Shown: positions 33,812 through 42,574 of the stretch, in pieces | Position numbering within the stretch: the stretch's first letter is position 1 | How the letters are laid out: the number at the start of each line of letters is the position of its first letter | Assembly (NCBI GenBank): GCA_049325415.1 | Contig: JBMOLL010000058.1 | Span: forward strand, 1-64,000 | Length of the DNA: 64,000 nucleotides | Origin: JBMOLL01 sp049325415 | GTDB taxonomy: Bacteria > Bacteroidota > Bacteroidia > Bacteroidales > GCA-2748055 | Direction: 5' to 3' | Translations under genes and position numbers: made by a program | Notes under the pieces: model-generated | Database searches by the model: none | What the model saw: the letters and a program-made list of their open reading frames with translations, nothing else | Told to the model about the DNA's origin: nothing

Positions 33812-35849
33812 CTCTTCGCTTTTCAAGTTCATACGAAAGCTTAAGTGTAAACCACCTGCCCGGTGCCGGCCTGTTCAGAACGGCTACGTATGGCGTGTTC
33901 AGGAGGTTCCTCACCGAAACCTCCAGGTCGACAATCCCTTTTCCGGCTTTTATTCTCGTGCCGGCTGAAAGGTTCACCAGCACAACAGGCCGGATGAACA
34001 TGGTATACGATGAAGCAGCAGGGAGGTAGCCCTCCTCATCTCCACTTAAGTTGCCTGAGGTGGAGATTCTTCCTGTTGCCGGAATAATGAACCTGAACCG
34101 CAGTTTTTCCCCGCTGATTTCCCCGTTAATCCCCCCCTTATGAACAGGAATATAGATCAGTTGCTGACCCCTGCTCACGTCGAGCGGCGACACCTCTCCT
34201 TCATTGGTGCTGCGGGTAAAGGCATAATAGCCGTTTAAGCGGAAACTTTGACCGCCTCCAAGGTCTTTTACCCAGTTGCCTGTAAATTCGAGTCCCCTTG
34301 TGCAGACCAGCCCGATATTGGCGGGTTCCCAGTAATAGGCCCTGGATCCCGGCCGCCATTCGATCCAGTCATGAATCAGCATGTAGAAACCAGTTAAAGA
34401 AAGATCAAAGCTACCTCTACGCCCTGCCCCCTGGTTTTGTTTCTTATCCTGAATGAACTTCAAACTGCCTTCCACCCCGACACCCCTTTCGGGCCGGAGC
34501 GCGGGGTTCCCTCCCGGTATCCAGTACAGGTCGTTCATGGCGGGGAAGCGGTAGTTGCGGTTAATACTGCCTGACAGATAAACAGGCAGTTTGTCCGAAG
34601 GCCTGTATTCCACACCTGCAGCGGGGATCAGCGGGATCAGTTTACCGTCGACCAACTCGCTCCGGTTAAGGAGGTAACCCGAAAGTTGGGGCCAGGGTCT
34701 GAAATGCAGGTCGGCCAGAAAAGCATATTCTGAACGCCGTCGCGTGTAACCGGTGAAAACCGTCAGGGCACTGTCGAAGGTTTCGACTGTTGTACGCGAA
34801 GCCTCCGCCATAGTATTCAGCCGGAAAGTCTTTGAAAACTCATACCCGTATGCTGCTTTAATAGAAATACTCTGTTCCTTTCCCTCCGAGTTATTGTTGA
34901 TATAGCGTTCCCCGGTGATCTGATCGCTTCCGGAGGACAAAAAGTACTGAATGCCCTGCAGATGATACCCGGCGCTGAATTCAAACTTATGCCGTCCCCG
35001 GTAGAGCCTGTAGGCTGAAAGTGTGTACAAACCCTGATCGTTCTGCTTTTCCTCTTTCTGATCGTTGCCCATGCTGGTGATTAAAGGCGGAAGATCCCGC
35101 CTGGCTGTCTGTTCCCATGCAAGCACAGACAAGATCCCCTTCCCTGCCTTCAGGTAAAATTCCTGCATGGCGTTAAAGGACCCGAAGGCAGCTCCTTCCA
35201 GGGTGTCTTTGCGGTTTGGCAATACACCATAGTTGTAAAAAGTAAAATTGTTATCGGAACGGAGATTTCCGGTTCTAATCCGGCCCCACCATTTTTTTCC
35301 TCCCCCCGATACTTCAACCCGGTTTCCGAAGGTACCGAATGAACCGGCATCGGCCGACAGATAAATCCCGGCGATCCGGTTCCAGTCGGCCCTGTTCTCC
35401 AGACTCAGTGTGCCACCCAGCCCACCGGCCGACTGCATCAGGGAGCCGGCCCCGTAGAGCAGTTCAACCCGGTCGCTGAAACCAACCGGGAGCAGAGAAA
35501 GGTCCACATCGCCGCGCATGGGAGAGTTAATGCTGAGGCCATTCCATGATACGATGGTATGAGTCGGCGAAGTGCCCCTCACCGAAGCCCCTGCACCCGA
35601 ACCGGGTCCGGCCGATTTGACGTACACAGGGGTAAACGCAGCTATCAGCTCCCCGATACTGCCATCCCTGGCCATGTCCATTACCAGGCTGTCGATCTTC
35701 AGTTTGTTTATTGCGGCTTCCTCCAGCGGACGATCGGCATACACCGAGACTTCCTCAATCCTGAGGGTATCTCCGACCGTTTGCCCGCATAAAATGGCAG
35801 ACGGAACCAGGATCAGAATTATAAAACTGAGCTTTCTTTTAAAACCCAT
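33804..35849 (-). CDS. btuB: TonB-dependent outer-membrane receptor, BtuB type
   Basis: 681 residues from the ATG at 35849 (MGFKRKLSFIILILVPSAILCGQ, a signal peptide). The longer frame to 35936 runs deep into the upstream gene and is rejected. The TonB-box region EEVSVYADRP is near the N-terminus. The plug domain follows (SIGELIAAFTPVYVKSAGPGSGAGASVRGTSPTHT), and then a beta-barrel ending in an aromatic-rich last strand (APGRWFTLKLSYEL). The vitamin B12 assignment rests on the cobalamin riboswitch and the BtuG-like neighbour, not on ligand residues. The start overlaps the upstream gene stop by 11 nt and its stop overlaps the downstream gene, implying coupled translation. Confidence 0.88.
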   Translation of the reverse strand: MGFKRKLSFIILILVPSAILCGQTVGDTLRIEEVSVYADRPLEEAAINKLKIDSLVMDMARDGSIGELIAAFTPVYVKSAGPGSGAGASVRGTSPTHTIVSWNGLSINSPMRGDVDLSLLPVGFSDRVELLYGAGSLMQSAGGLGGTLSLENRADWNRIAGIYLSADAGSFGTFGNRVEVSGGGKKWWGRIRTGNLRSDNNFTFYNYGVLPNRKDTLEGAAFGSFNAMQEFYLKAGKGILSVLAWEQTARRDLPPLITSMGNDQKEEKQNDQGLYTLSAYRLYRGRHKFEFSAGYHLQGIQYFLSSGSDQITGERYINNNSEGKEQSISIKAAYGYEFSKTFRLNTMAEASRTTVETFDSALTVFTGYTRRRSEYAFLADLHFRPWPQLSGYLLNRSELVDGKLIPLIPAAGVEYRPSDKLPVYLSGSINRNYRFPAMNDLYWIPGGNPALRPERGVGVEGSLKFIQDKKQNQGAGRRGSFDLSLTGFYMLIHDWIEWRPGSRAYYWEPANIGLVCTRGLEFTGNWVKDLGGGQSFRLNGYYAFTRSTNEGEVSPLDVSRGQQLIYIPVHKGGINGEISGEKLRFRFIIPATGRISTSGNLSGDEEGYLPAASSYTMFIRPVVLVNLSAGTRIKAGKGIVDLEVSVRNLLNTPYVAVLNRPAPGRWFTLKLSYELEKRRDD

Positions 35850-38325
35850 AACCTGTGCCGATGAGTTTACCGGTAAAAACGCCCTCACCTGTTTCGATCC
35901 GGTAGAGGTAAAGACCCGGAGGGAAGGCCCCTCCATCGAGTTTTACTTCCGTCTCCCCGTTCAGAGGGACCTGGCTGAGGGTCCTGCCACCGGGGTCAGA
36001 AATTACTAACAGGCCCCTTAAAGGAAATCCCGAACGAAAATATATGATATCCGAAAAGGGATTGGGTCCCGCCTCAGGTGCCGTGGTGAGGTTTTCGGGG
36101 GATAGCCCGGTCGTCCCGACCCTTACCAGCGCTTCCGGAATGCCGGCAGCAAACCTGATCTCACCGCTTTCCTCCACCCTGATCACCGCCTCACCGTTCT
36201 CATCGGTGACTCCGGCCGGAAAACTACCTTTGGCACCCGGGTTCTCGATGGTTATTGTTACACTTGCGAGGGGACTTACAGTTGCCGACTGTATCATTCC
36301 TGCATCCGAAAGACTTCCGGCACAGGCACTTAATTTTATCCTGCAAAGCTCGCCCTGTTCGTATTGAGAACGATCTGTGGCGATATGCCTGAAGGTCCAG
36401 GGAAGTGCCGCATTTTCAACCCGGTAAAGCCAGATCTCATCCCCGTTCCGGACCGGGATCTTCTCCAGGCCCCCGGTCACCATTTTCCCGTTATGCAGTA
36501 CAACCCATACCGGCTGAGCCTCACTTGCCGCTACCGAAGCTTTCTCGCCGTACAGGTACTCGGTATACCCGTCCTGCCGATGAGGGTAGCGCCAGAGGTA
36601 CAGGTCCTCTCCACCGGCAGTCTCCCTGAACCGGAGATCGCTTTCAAAAGGAACATTTTCCAGGCCGGCTGCCAGTACATGGGCCAGGGTGACCCCTTCA
36701 AGAGTTGCCGGCGAGAAAGCACCCGAAATATCATCGACAAAAGGTTCAAGATCAAAATTTTCCACCTGAAATTCCTGCCCGGGCAACAGGCAACGGTCGC
36801 GGGTGCTGCATCCGAAAAAGACGGACACGGTTTCGGGCGCTGCGGTAACCGTTATACTGGCCGAAGCAAAGAGCGGATATCCCCCGGCACTGACAGAGAG
36901 CAGAGCCGTTCCGGGCTTCCTGCCGAAAAGGAGAACACCTCCGGAGGCAGGAATGATACCTGCCACGGTGGTATCGCTGCAGCTAAAAACCAGAGGAACA
37001 CCCTGGATCTCACGTTTCTCCGCATCCAGAACAAACACTTTAAACAGTGCCTCTTCACCGGTGCGCAGGGAGACCACATCCTTTTCTATCATTATAGCAG
37101 CCGGTTCACTTACCTCAAAAGACACAGACGCCTTTACATCAGGATGATCAGCTGAGGTGGCAGTAAGGTTCACAAACCCTGATTTTTTCAGCACAAGAGC
37201 CTCACCGCTGAAACCTGCCACTGCAGCATCGCTGATGCTCCAGTTTACAGTTGTTTCGACCGGCCTGCCCATTTCGAAATACCTGGCTTCGGGGACGATC
37301 CGGGTTCCGGCAGGCAGAAGGACCGGCAGTTCGCCGATGACCATCATGGAAGAGTTGAAGCCCGGCCGGGCACTGGGGGCTTCGTCACGGATCATCCGAA
37401 CCTCGGTGGAGAGCTCTCCAAGCCATCGGGCATCTTCCAGAACGGCTGTAGTGATCTTAATAAAATCAATGCTTTCGAGTTCAACACTGTTCCCGTCTTC
37501 ATCAACGGCCCAGGAGATATCGATGGCGTCGCCCCCGCACCCTTCTGTTTCGCTTGTATAAGGATTGTCGGGAAGCCCGGCCCCCGGGTCTGCTGTGCGC
37601 ATATTATCGGCATAGCCAAAGGCCCTGTTCCGGCAGATCAGCTCACCTGCATTGCCTGTATAAACAAGTGGCCGGATCCGGCTTCCGCTGAATGTCACAC
37701 TGTCCTGTCCATAACCTTCGAACAGACTTGCGAGCGGATAATAGGGCTGGGTATAAAAGGAATTTGCACGGATCATACCGGCTGATCCGTCGTCTGCGAT
37801 CCAGGCAATATCACTTGCAAACGGCACGGAAGGATTGTAGTAGGTCACCGTGAATCGCTTGCTGAGCCCCAGGAAATAATGATCGCTTCCTGCAATCTCA
37901 TACCAGGTATCATCTGGCAGACCATTCCCGTTCTCATCCTTCATGACACTGACTATGCCGGGTTCCGCCCATCTGACCTTTCCTTCCGCATCGGTAAGCG
38001 GATTACCGAAGATTGTCAGGTCGATCCCGTAGGGATTTTCCGCATCATTGATAACCGGCCTGCTGAATTTATAGATCACCGAACCGCCGAAGGCCCCGAG
38101 ACTCACCAGGGCATTGCTCCCCGAACATATGGCGGCGGCAGCTCCGGGTGTTCCCGAAGCCGGCAGGTTGATGAATTGTCCGGGAGCCGGGGTATAGCTG
38201 ATCAGGGTACATGGATTGTTTTCCTGCCCCTCAAGAACCTGGGACGGGGCCAGCAGCAAAGCAGATGCAAGAAGACAAATAAGCCTTCGGGATATTCCGG
38301 ATACGGTATTTGAACTGTGCCTCAT
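35839..38325 (-). CDS. large T9SS-secreted surface protein of the B12 operon
   Basis: 828 residues, first gene after the cobalamin riboswitch. A signal peptide leads in (LICLLASALLLAPSQVLEGQE). Residues about 30-310 form a domain often seen in Bacteroidetes B12 loci as an unnamed cell surface protein (DENGNGLPDDTWYEIAGSD). About 310-500 looks like two Ig-like Big domains. About 520-642 resembles the DUF4430/transcobalamin C-terminal fold (GVTLAHVLAAGL ... VWVVLHNGKMVTGG ... NGDEIWLYRVEN). The end (about 750-828) is a type A T9SS sorting tail (GPNPFSDIIYFRSGF ... GLYLYRIETGEGVFTGKLI). I infer a surface corrinoid-binding protein; the DUF4430 match is by eye. Confidence 0.75.
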   Translation of the reverse strand: MRHSSNTVSGISRRLICLLASALLLAPSQVLEGQENNPCTLISYTPAPGQFINLPASGTPGAAAAICSGSNALVSLGAFGGSVIYKFSRPVINDAENPYGIDLTIFGNPLTDAEGKVRWAEPGIVSVMKDENGNGLPDDTWYEIAGSDHYFLGLSKRFTVTYYNPSVPFASDIAWIADDGSAGMIRANSFYTQPYYPLASLFEGYGQDSVTFSGSRIRPLVYTGNAGELICRNRAFGYADNMRTADPGAGLPDNPYTSETEGCGGDAIDISWAVDEDGNSVELESIDFIKITTAVLEDARWLGELSTEVRMIRDEAPSARPGFNSSMMVIGELPVLLPAGTRIVPEARYFEMGRPVETTVNWSISDAAVAGFSGEALVLKKSGFVNLTATSADHPDVKASVSFEVSEPAAIMIEKDVVSLRTGEEALFKVFVLDAEKREIQGVPLVFSCSDTTVAGIIPASGGVLLFGRKPGTALLSVSAGGYPLFASASITVTAAPETVSVFFGCSTRDRCLLPGQEFQVENFDLEPFVDDISGAFSPATLEGVTLAHVLAAGLENVPFESDLRFRETAGGEDLYLWRYPHRQDGYTEYLYGEKASVAASEAQPVWVVLHNGKMVTGGLEKIPVRNGDEIWLYRVENAALPWTFRHIATDRSQYEQGELCRIKLSACAGSLSDAGMIQSATVSPLASVTITIENPGAKGSFPAGVTDENGEAVIRVEESGEIRFAAGIPEALVRVGTTGLSPENLTTAPEAGPNPFSDIIYFRSGFPLRGLLVISDPGGRTLSQVPLNGETEVKLDGGAFPPGLYLYRIETGEGVFTGKLIGTGYGF

Positions 38326-38354
38326 TGCAGAACCTGACTTTCCATTTTGATTTC

Positions 38355-38428
38355 CGGTTTTGCCTGGGCTTCTGGTAAGGCCTCCTGATGCTGGTCACAA
38401 GCTCTTTCTCCGAAAGCTGTCAAAACCG
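38355..38428 (-). promoter_or_regulatory. possible riboswitch expression-platform hairpin
   Basis: CGGTTTTG (38355-38362) and CAAAACCG (38421-38428) are perfect complements flanking 58 nt between the B12 box and the start codon at 38325. A smaller hairpin (CTTTC/GAAAG) sits inside. No U-tract follows, so control of translation or an alternative fold is more likely than termination. Confidence 0.4.
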
Positions 38429-38429
38429 A

Positions 38430-38625
38430 ATGTACAGGCAGGTCTTCTGACTTACTCCGATCTGGTGCCTTCCCATCTCCGCACCGGCTCCGGCGGGCGC
38501 CGGTTGATGCGAAAAAAGTGGCTCAATACCAGAACATTAATGAGCTTACAGCAGCGGGAACTGTTGCCGACTTTCACGGCATTCCCTTTTCATCCCGGTT
38601 AGGGGAACCGATACGAAGCAAAGGT
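38430..38625 (-). ncRNA. cobalamin riboswitch
   Basis: On the minus strand, blocks conserved in cobalamin riboswitches appear in order. First is a GGTTCCCC...GGGAT stem region. Then comes the core GGGAATGCCGTGAAAGTCGG, followed by CAACAGTTCCCGCTGCTGTAA. The 3' B12 box AGTCAGAAGACCTGCCTGTA lies at about 38433-38453. It precedes the three-gene receptor operon, so expression should fall when B12 is plentiful. The B12 box is 110 nt from the first start codon. Confidence 0.95.
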
Positions 38626-38626
38626 A
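38619..38626 (-). promoter_or_regulatory. Bacteroidetes -7 box for the B12 operon
   Basis: The minus strand reads TACCTTTG, a perfect TAnnTTTG match placed immediately at the 5' edge of the riboswitch, as expected for its transcription start. Confidence 0.55.
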
Positions 38627-38691
38627 TGAAATCGGAACAGAGTATGTGAGAAATGAAGTGATTTTTATGAACACTGCGTTCACAATGCGGA

Positions 38692-39789
38692 TCATTTCCT
38701 TAATACCTCCCTGAGTCTTTCCTGGGCATTAAGCCGTTCCGCCTCCTTCCTGGCCAGGTACTCGGCAAGCGGTTCGGGTTCATGTCCGGCAGCCCATTTG
38801 AGTGTGGTACGGTACTGTGCTCCGACAGAAGAGAAGTCAAACATCAGAAAAACCTCCTTGAAATCGGGTACATAGATTTTAGTTTTACGCGCCAGTTCCG
38901 GATAGTCCTTCATCAATACCCGGTAATTACGCATAAAGCCGTCTTCCGTGAGGTCTTCCAGCGACACTCCCATTTTATCCAGCAATTGCCCGCGATCCAC
39001 TCCCAGCACATTCAATTCTTCAGCCAGGTTGGGTATGGTATCGGTTTTACGGCTGATCACCAGCATCTCCCTTACCGGCTTTCCCGTAAATTCTTCATAA
39101 TCAAGAACGGCCCTGTATGGAACATGATCGGCGCCCACTCCCCCGTCCATAAAATTACCCCGCGGCAGGGTGCTGGCATTGGAAATGCTTACCGGGGGGA
39201 AGGCGACAGGAAAGGCAATGGATGCCATGAGCACTTCTACAAGATCCAGATCAGGATCGCTTTCGGAGTTTATTTTCAGGCTGCTCATCCGGTATGTCCG
39301 GTCGGCATCGGGCAAGGGACGCAGGCTGACGATGGAAATAGAAGTCGGAATGGGTAGGTCCGACATCCTGTAATAACCAAGGGTGTCGTTGACCACCCGT
39401 TTGAGCAACTCGCGCAGTGGTTCTGTATCTACCGGTATCTTATGTCCTTCCTGCCTGAATATATCGCCGTTATCCAGGCTGTCGACCAGACGATGATACC
39501 TTTCCCAGCTATATTTTCCTGAAAGAATTCCATTCAGAATCACGCTGTTCAGCGAACCCGAACTGGCCCCGGAAATGAACACCACATCATTGAGCTTACC
39601 CTGACGGTAAAGCGTCTCCAGCAAAGCTGATTCCTGGGTGATCTTGGCTGCAGCACCGGTTATCACCACGGCCGTCCCTTCACCCTTTCCATCCGCCGGT
39701 TCGGCAGAAGCCTCATTCCCGGGTCTGCAGCCCTGGAACAGGATAAGAAAGGAAAAGGAAAAATTTAAGAAAAGAATGAAATTTTTCAT
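38692..39789 (-). CDS. patatin-like phospholipase lipoprotein
   Basis: 365 residues. The lipoprotein signal peptide ends LFQGC with Cys 21. The patatin domain has the nucleophile elbow GASSGSLNS (Ser76) and the DGG dyad in NFMDGGVGADH. The oxyanion loop reads TGAAAKI rather than the usual GGGxKG, so activity could be altered. Patatins hydrolyse acyl esters of lipids. The position in the envelope suggests outer- or inner-leaflet anchoring. It is transcribed alone on the minus strand, between the riboswitch and a kinase gene. Confidence 0.82.
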   Translation of the reverse strand: MKNFILFLNFSFSFLILFQGCRPGNEASAEPADGKGEGTAVVITGAAAKITQESALLETLYRQGKLNDVVFISGASSGSLNSVILNGILSGKYSWERYHRLVDSLDNGDIFRQEGHKIPVDTEPLRELLKRVVNDTLGYYRMSDLPIPTSISIVSLRPLPDADRTYRMSSLKINSESDPDLDLVEVLMASIAFPVAFPPVSISNASTLPRGNFMDGGVGADHVPYRAVLDYEEFTGKPVREMLVISRKTDTIPNLAEELNVLGVDRGQLLDKMGVSLEDLTEDGFMRNYRVLMKDYPELARKTKIYVPDFKEVFLMFDFSSVGAQYRTTLKWAAGHEPEPLAEYLARKEAERLNAQERLREVLRK

Positions 39790-39833
39790 CGAACGAACAT
39801 TATACCGATGAAAATAACGACAATTAAAACCAT

Positions 39834-42281
39834 CTATTGTTTAAGATAGGGATGTAATATTTTCAACAACACTCCCGGAAGGATCGGTTTGGAAATGAAG
39901 TCATTGCAACCCTCATCCCTGCACCTTTGTATGTCCTGACTCATGGCATAGGCCGATTGTGCAATGACCACCATATTTTCGTTGATCCTTCGTGCTTCGC
40001 TGACGAGGCTCAGCCCGCTGCAGTCGGGCAACTGGATATCCAGGAGAATGATGTCGAAATGTTCCCTGCGGAGCTGATCCAGTGCTTCACGGCAGGAAGA
40101 TGCTGTTTCATAGGTGATATTCTCCTCTTCCAGGATCATGGAGAGCAGGACCATGCTGGGCTGATCATCCTCAACAATAAGAATACGTTTAGGTTTGGGT
40201 GATGACTGGAAATCGTTAACCTCCTTTACAAAGTCTCTAAAACTTTTCCGGCAAGGCAGTGTAAAGAAAAAAGTAGTGCCTTTCTCCTCGATGGAATCAA
40301 ACCAGATTCTACCGCCCATGAGTTCCACAAGATTACGGCTGATGGCAAGCCCCAGTCCGGTACCCGTAAGGGCGCTGTTCGCCACAGAGCCCGATTTCGA
40401 GAACCTGTCGAAGATCCTGTTGCGAAAGTCTTCCGGAATGCCTCTACCCGTATCGGCAACACTGAAGCGCAGGAAACCGGGCTCGGCTTCCATCCTGATC
40501 TCAATCATTCCCGAAGCCGTGAATTTCATAGCGTTCTCAAGCAGATTACCCAGGATCTGCCGGAAACGGACTTCGTCGGTTTCCAGGATCAGCCCATCAG
40601 GAACAGGATGCAGGATCAGGGTAATATTTTCCTTGCCAAGGGTTTTTAGCCGGGCGGTATACAGGGCGTGCAGTTCATGCAGATGCCGGGTGATATCCAC
40701 CGGTCGCTTTTCAATCTCAAGCGATCCCGATTCGATCCTCGATATGTCCAGGATATCATTTATGATCCTCAGCAGATATTCACTGCTTCTTCGCACCAGC
40801 GATAAATATTTACGGGCATCTTCCGGGGGAATGGAATCGTTCATCAGGAGATCGGAAAAGCCCATGATGCTATTCATCGGAGTGCGGATCTCATGGCTCA
40901 TATTCGCGAGGAATGCACTTTTCAGCTTATCGCTTTCCTCCGCTCTTGTCCTCGCTTCTTCGAGCTTTTTATTACTCTCCTTAAGTTCCTTCAGTGTATT
41001 CTTCAGTTCCCGGTTAACCTGCTGATACTTCCTGTTCTGCTGCTCAATGATCTCGCTCTTCCTCAGTAGTTCCTGCTCCGCGGCTTTCCTCTCCGTGATA
41101 TCCATTCCGTTAAAAAGAAAAGAGATATTTCTGCTCTTGGGATCCCTGATCAAGGTTATCCTCCACAGAATCAACCGCTGCGCTCTTTTTCGGGTGATCA
41201 CCCTGCCCTCAAATGCAGTAATAGTTCCCTGCTCATTCTTCTTCAGATCAGCGAGCCTCTTTTTAAGATCCTGTCTTTCCCCGCGGGGAACAAACTTACC
41301 GGTCCAGACGACGCCCTTTAACTCCGATGCCGTATAGCCCAGAATTTCCTGGCCCCTGCGGTTCATGATATCCACCCTTCCTTCCCGGTCGAGTACAAGG
41401 AAAAAATTCCCTGCCAGATCGAAATAGGTCTGTGCCCGGTCCCGTTCGAGGCGGATTGTCTCCTGGTTGTTCCTCCGCTTGGTGATATCGTAAAGCGACC
41501 CGACGATCCCCACCACCTTACCGTTCTCATCCACGAGGGGCGATTCAGCCACTTCCACCCAGATCGGCCTTCCATCTTTTCGCTTTAGCTCCAGCGGATA
41601 AAGCGGCTGCTTCTTTCCAGTTTCCAGTGCCCTTTTTGTGTATAAGGCCGCTTCCCTGTTCAGCTCATTCCGGGTAGCCAGGCTGGTCCACCGGATATTC
41701 ATCAGTTCATCCGGTGAATAACCCAGGATCTGCCGGCACTGTGGACTGACAAAGGTGATCACATTCCGTGTATCATGAACGTAATGCATCTCCCGGCTAT
41801 GTTCAATAATATTCTGCAGAAAACGCCGGCTTTCCTGCAAAGCTTCTTCAGCAATAAGCTTTTCGGTCTGGTCGATTATGGTACAGATCATCCCATCATA
41901 ACGCTCCTCCCTTACCCGGGGTATCAGCCGGAATTCCTGTATGGCACGGCGCCCGACCGGTGTGATGACACGGGCCGTGAAGCTCCTTTCCTGAAGGTCG
42001 GAACGTGATGCCCGGTACGAGGGTGCAAACTCCTTCAGGACCTTCCTGTCGAAATCCCGGAGAAGATTCCTGTTCATCAACTGTGCTGCATTCAGGCCCG
42101 AGATCCGCTCAACTACTTTGTTGACAAAGATGATCCGTTCTTTCCGGTCGGTCACAATAATACCGTCCTGAACCGACTGCAACAGATGTTCATACAGCGA
42201 AGCCGGCATCCCATCCTTTATTTCTGCGGAACTATCCGGGCGGTGCTTGTCCTTTCCGATGGCTTCAGACTTTTTATCCAT
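39834..42281 (-). CDS. hybrid PAS sensor histidine kinase with receiver domain
   Basis: 815 residues. Three PAS domains (about 30-400) include a well-formed DGIIVTDRKERIIFVNKVVERISG and a PAC end PLVDENGKVVGIVGSLYDITKRR. A coiled-coil linker leads into HisKA (ANMSHEIRTPMNS, His near 461), HATPase_c (DTGRGIPEDFRNRIFDRF, TGTGLGLAISRNLVELMGG) and a receiver (IILLDIQLPDCSGL, Asp near 745). It has no signal peptide or membrane segment. It resembles the kinase at 20449 in layout. No response regulator gene is beside it. Confidence 0.9.
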   Translation of the reverse strand: MDKKSEAIGKDKHRPDSSAEIKDGMPASLYEHLLQSVQDGIIVTDRKERIIFVNKVVERISGLNAAQLMNRNLLRDFDRKVLKEFAPSYRASRSDLQERSFTARVITPVGRRAIQEFRLIPRVREERYDGMICTIIDQTEKLIAEEALQESRRFLQNIIEHSREMHYVHDTRNVITFVSPQCRQILGYSPDELMNIRWTSLATRNELNREAALYTKRALETGKKQPLYPLELKRKDGRPIWVEVAESPLVDENGKVVGIVGSLYDITKRRNNQETIRLERDRAQTYFDLAGNFFLVLDREGRVDIMNRRGQEILGYTASELKGVVWTGKFVPRGERQDLKKRLADLKKNEQGTITAFEGRVITRKRAQRLILWRITLIRDPKSRNISFLFNGMDITERKAAEQELLRKSEIIEQQNRKYQQVNRELKNTLKELKESNKKLEEARTRAEESDKLKSAFLANMSHEIRTPMNSIMGFSDLLMNDSIPPEDARKYLSLVRRSSEYLLRIINDILDISRIESGSLEIEKRPVDITRHLHELHALYTARLKTLGKENITLILHPVPDGLILETDEVRFRQILGNLLENAMKFTASGMIEIRMEAEPGFLRFSVADTGRGIPEDFRNRIFDRFSKSGSVANSALTGTGLGLAISRNLVELMGGRIWFDSIEEKGTTFFFTLPCRKSFRDFVKEVNDFQSSPKPKRILIVEDDQPSMVLLSMILEEENITYETASSCREALDQLRREHFDIILLDIQLPDCSGLSLVSEARRINENMVVIAQSAYAMSQDIQRCRDEGCNDFISKPILPGVLLKILHPYLKQ

Positions 42282-42574
42282 CCTTACAATTTGACATCAT
42301 GCATTTTACGAAATTCCCCCCCGAATGTCAATGAGTATAATTACGGGTTTTGATAAAAAATAGTAACAAAGAGGTTCGTTTAAACCATGATTATTCTGTT
42401 GAAGCCGAAAATGAGCTTTTTTCCGATATCAGTAAAAGCGATCGGTATGAATGCGGGATTAAAAAACACAGGTTATTGAAGGGAAATTTTCAATAACCTG
42501 TGCTGAATATCTATTCCGGTAAACTGAAGGACAGTTACCCTTGACTGACAAGGGAAGCCCGTTCCCCGTTTATT
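42282..42574. other. intergenic region with a minus-strand terminator
   Basis: 293 bp. It carries the strong terminator of the oxidoreductase operon at 42457-42502 and a small hairpin CCCTTGACTGACAAGGG near 42537-42553. No gene is supported. Confidence 0.6.
42457..42502 (-). terminator. rho-independent terminator of the 2-oxoacid oxidoreductase operon
   Basis: A perfect 14-bp stem (CACAGGTTATTGAA with TTCAATAACCTGTG) closes an 8-nt loop. On the minus strand it is followed by TTTTTT. It lies 73 nt past the stop of the gamma-subunit gene. Confidence 0.88.

Noticed and set aside
32633..33844. 403-codon plus-strand open frame opposite the propeller lipoprotein
   Set aside because: It starts inside nadD in another frame and runs antisense to a convincing lipoprotein; no family features.
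36364..37155. 263-codon plus-strand frame opposite the B12 surface protein
   Set aside because: Shadow of a gene with a signal peptide, domain pattern and T9SS tail on the other strand.
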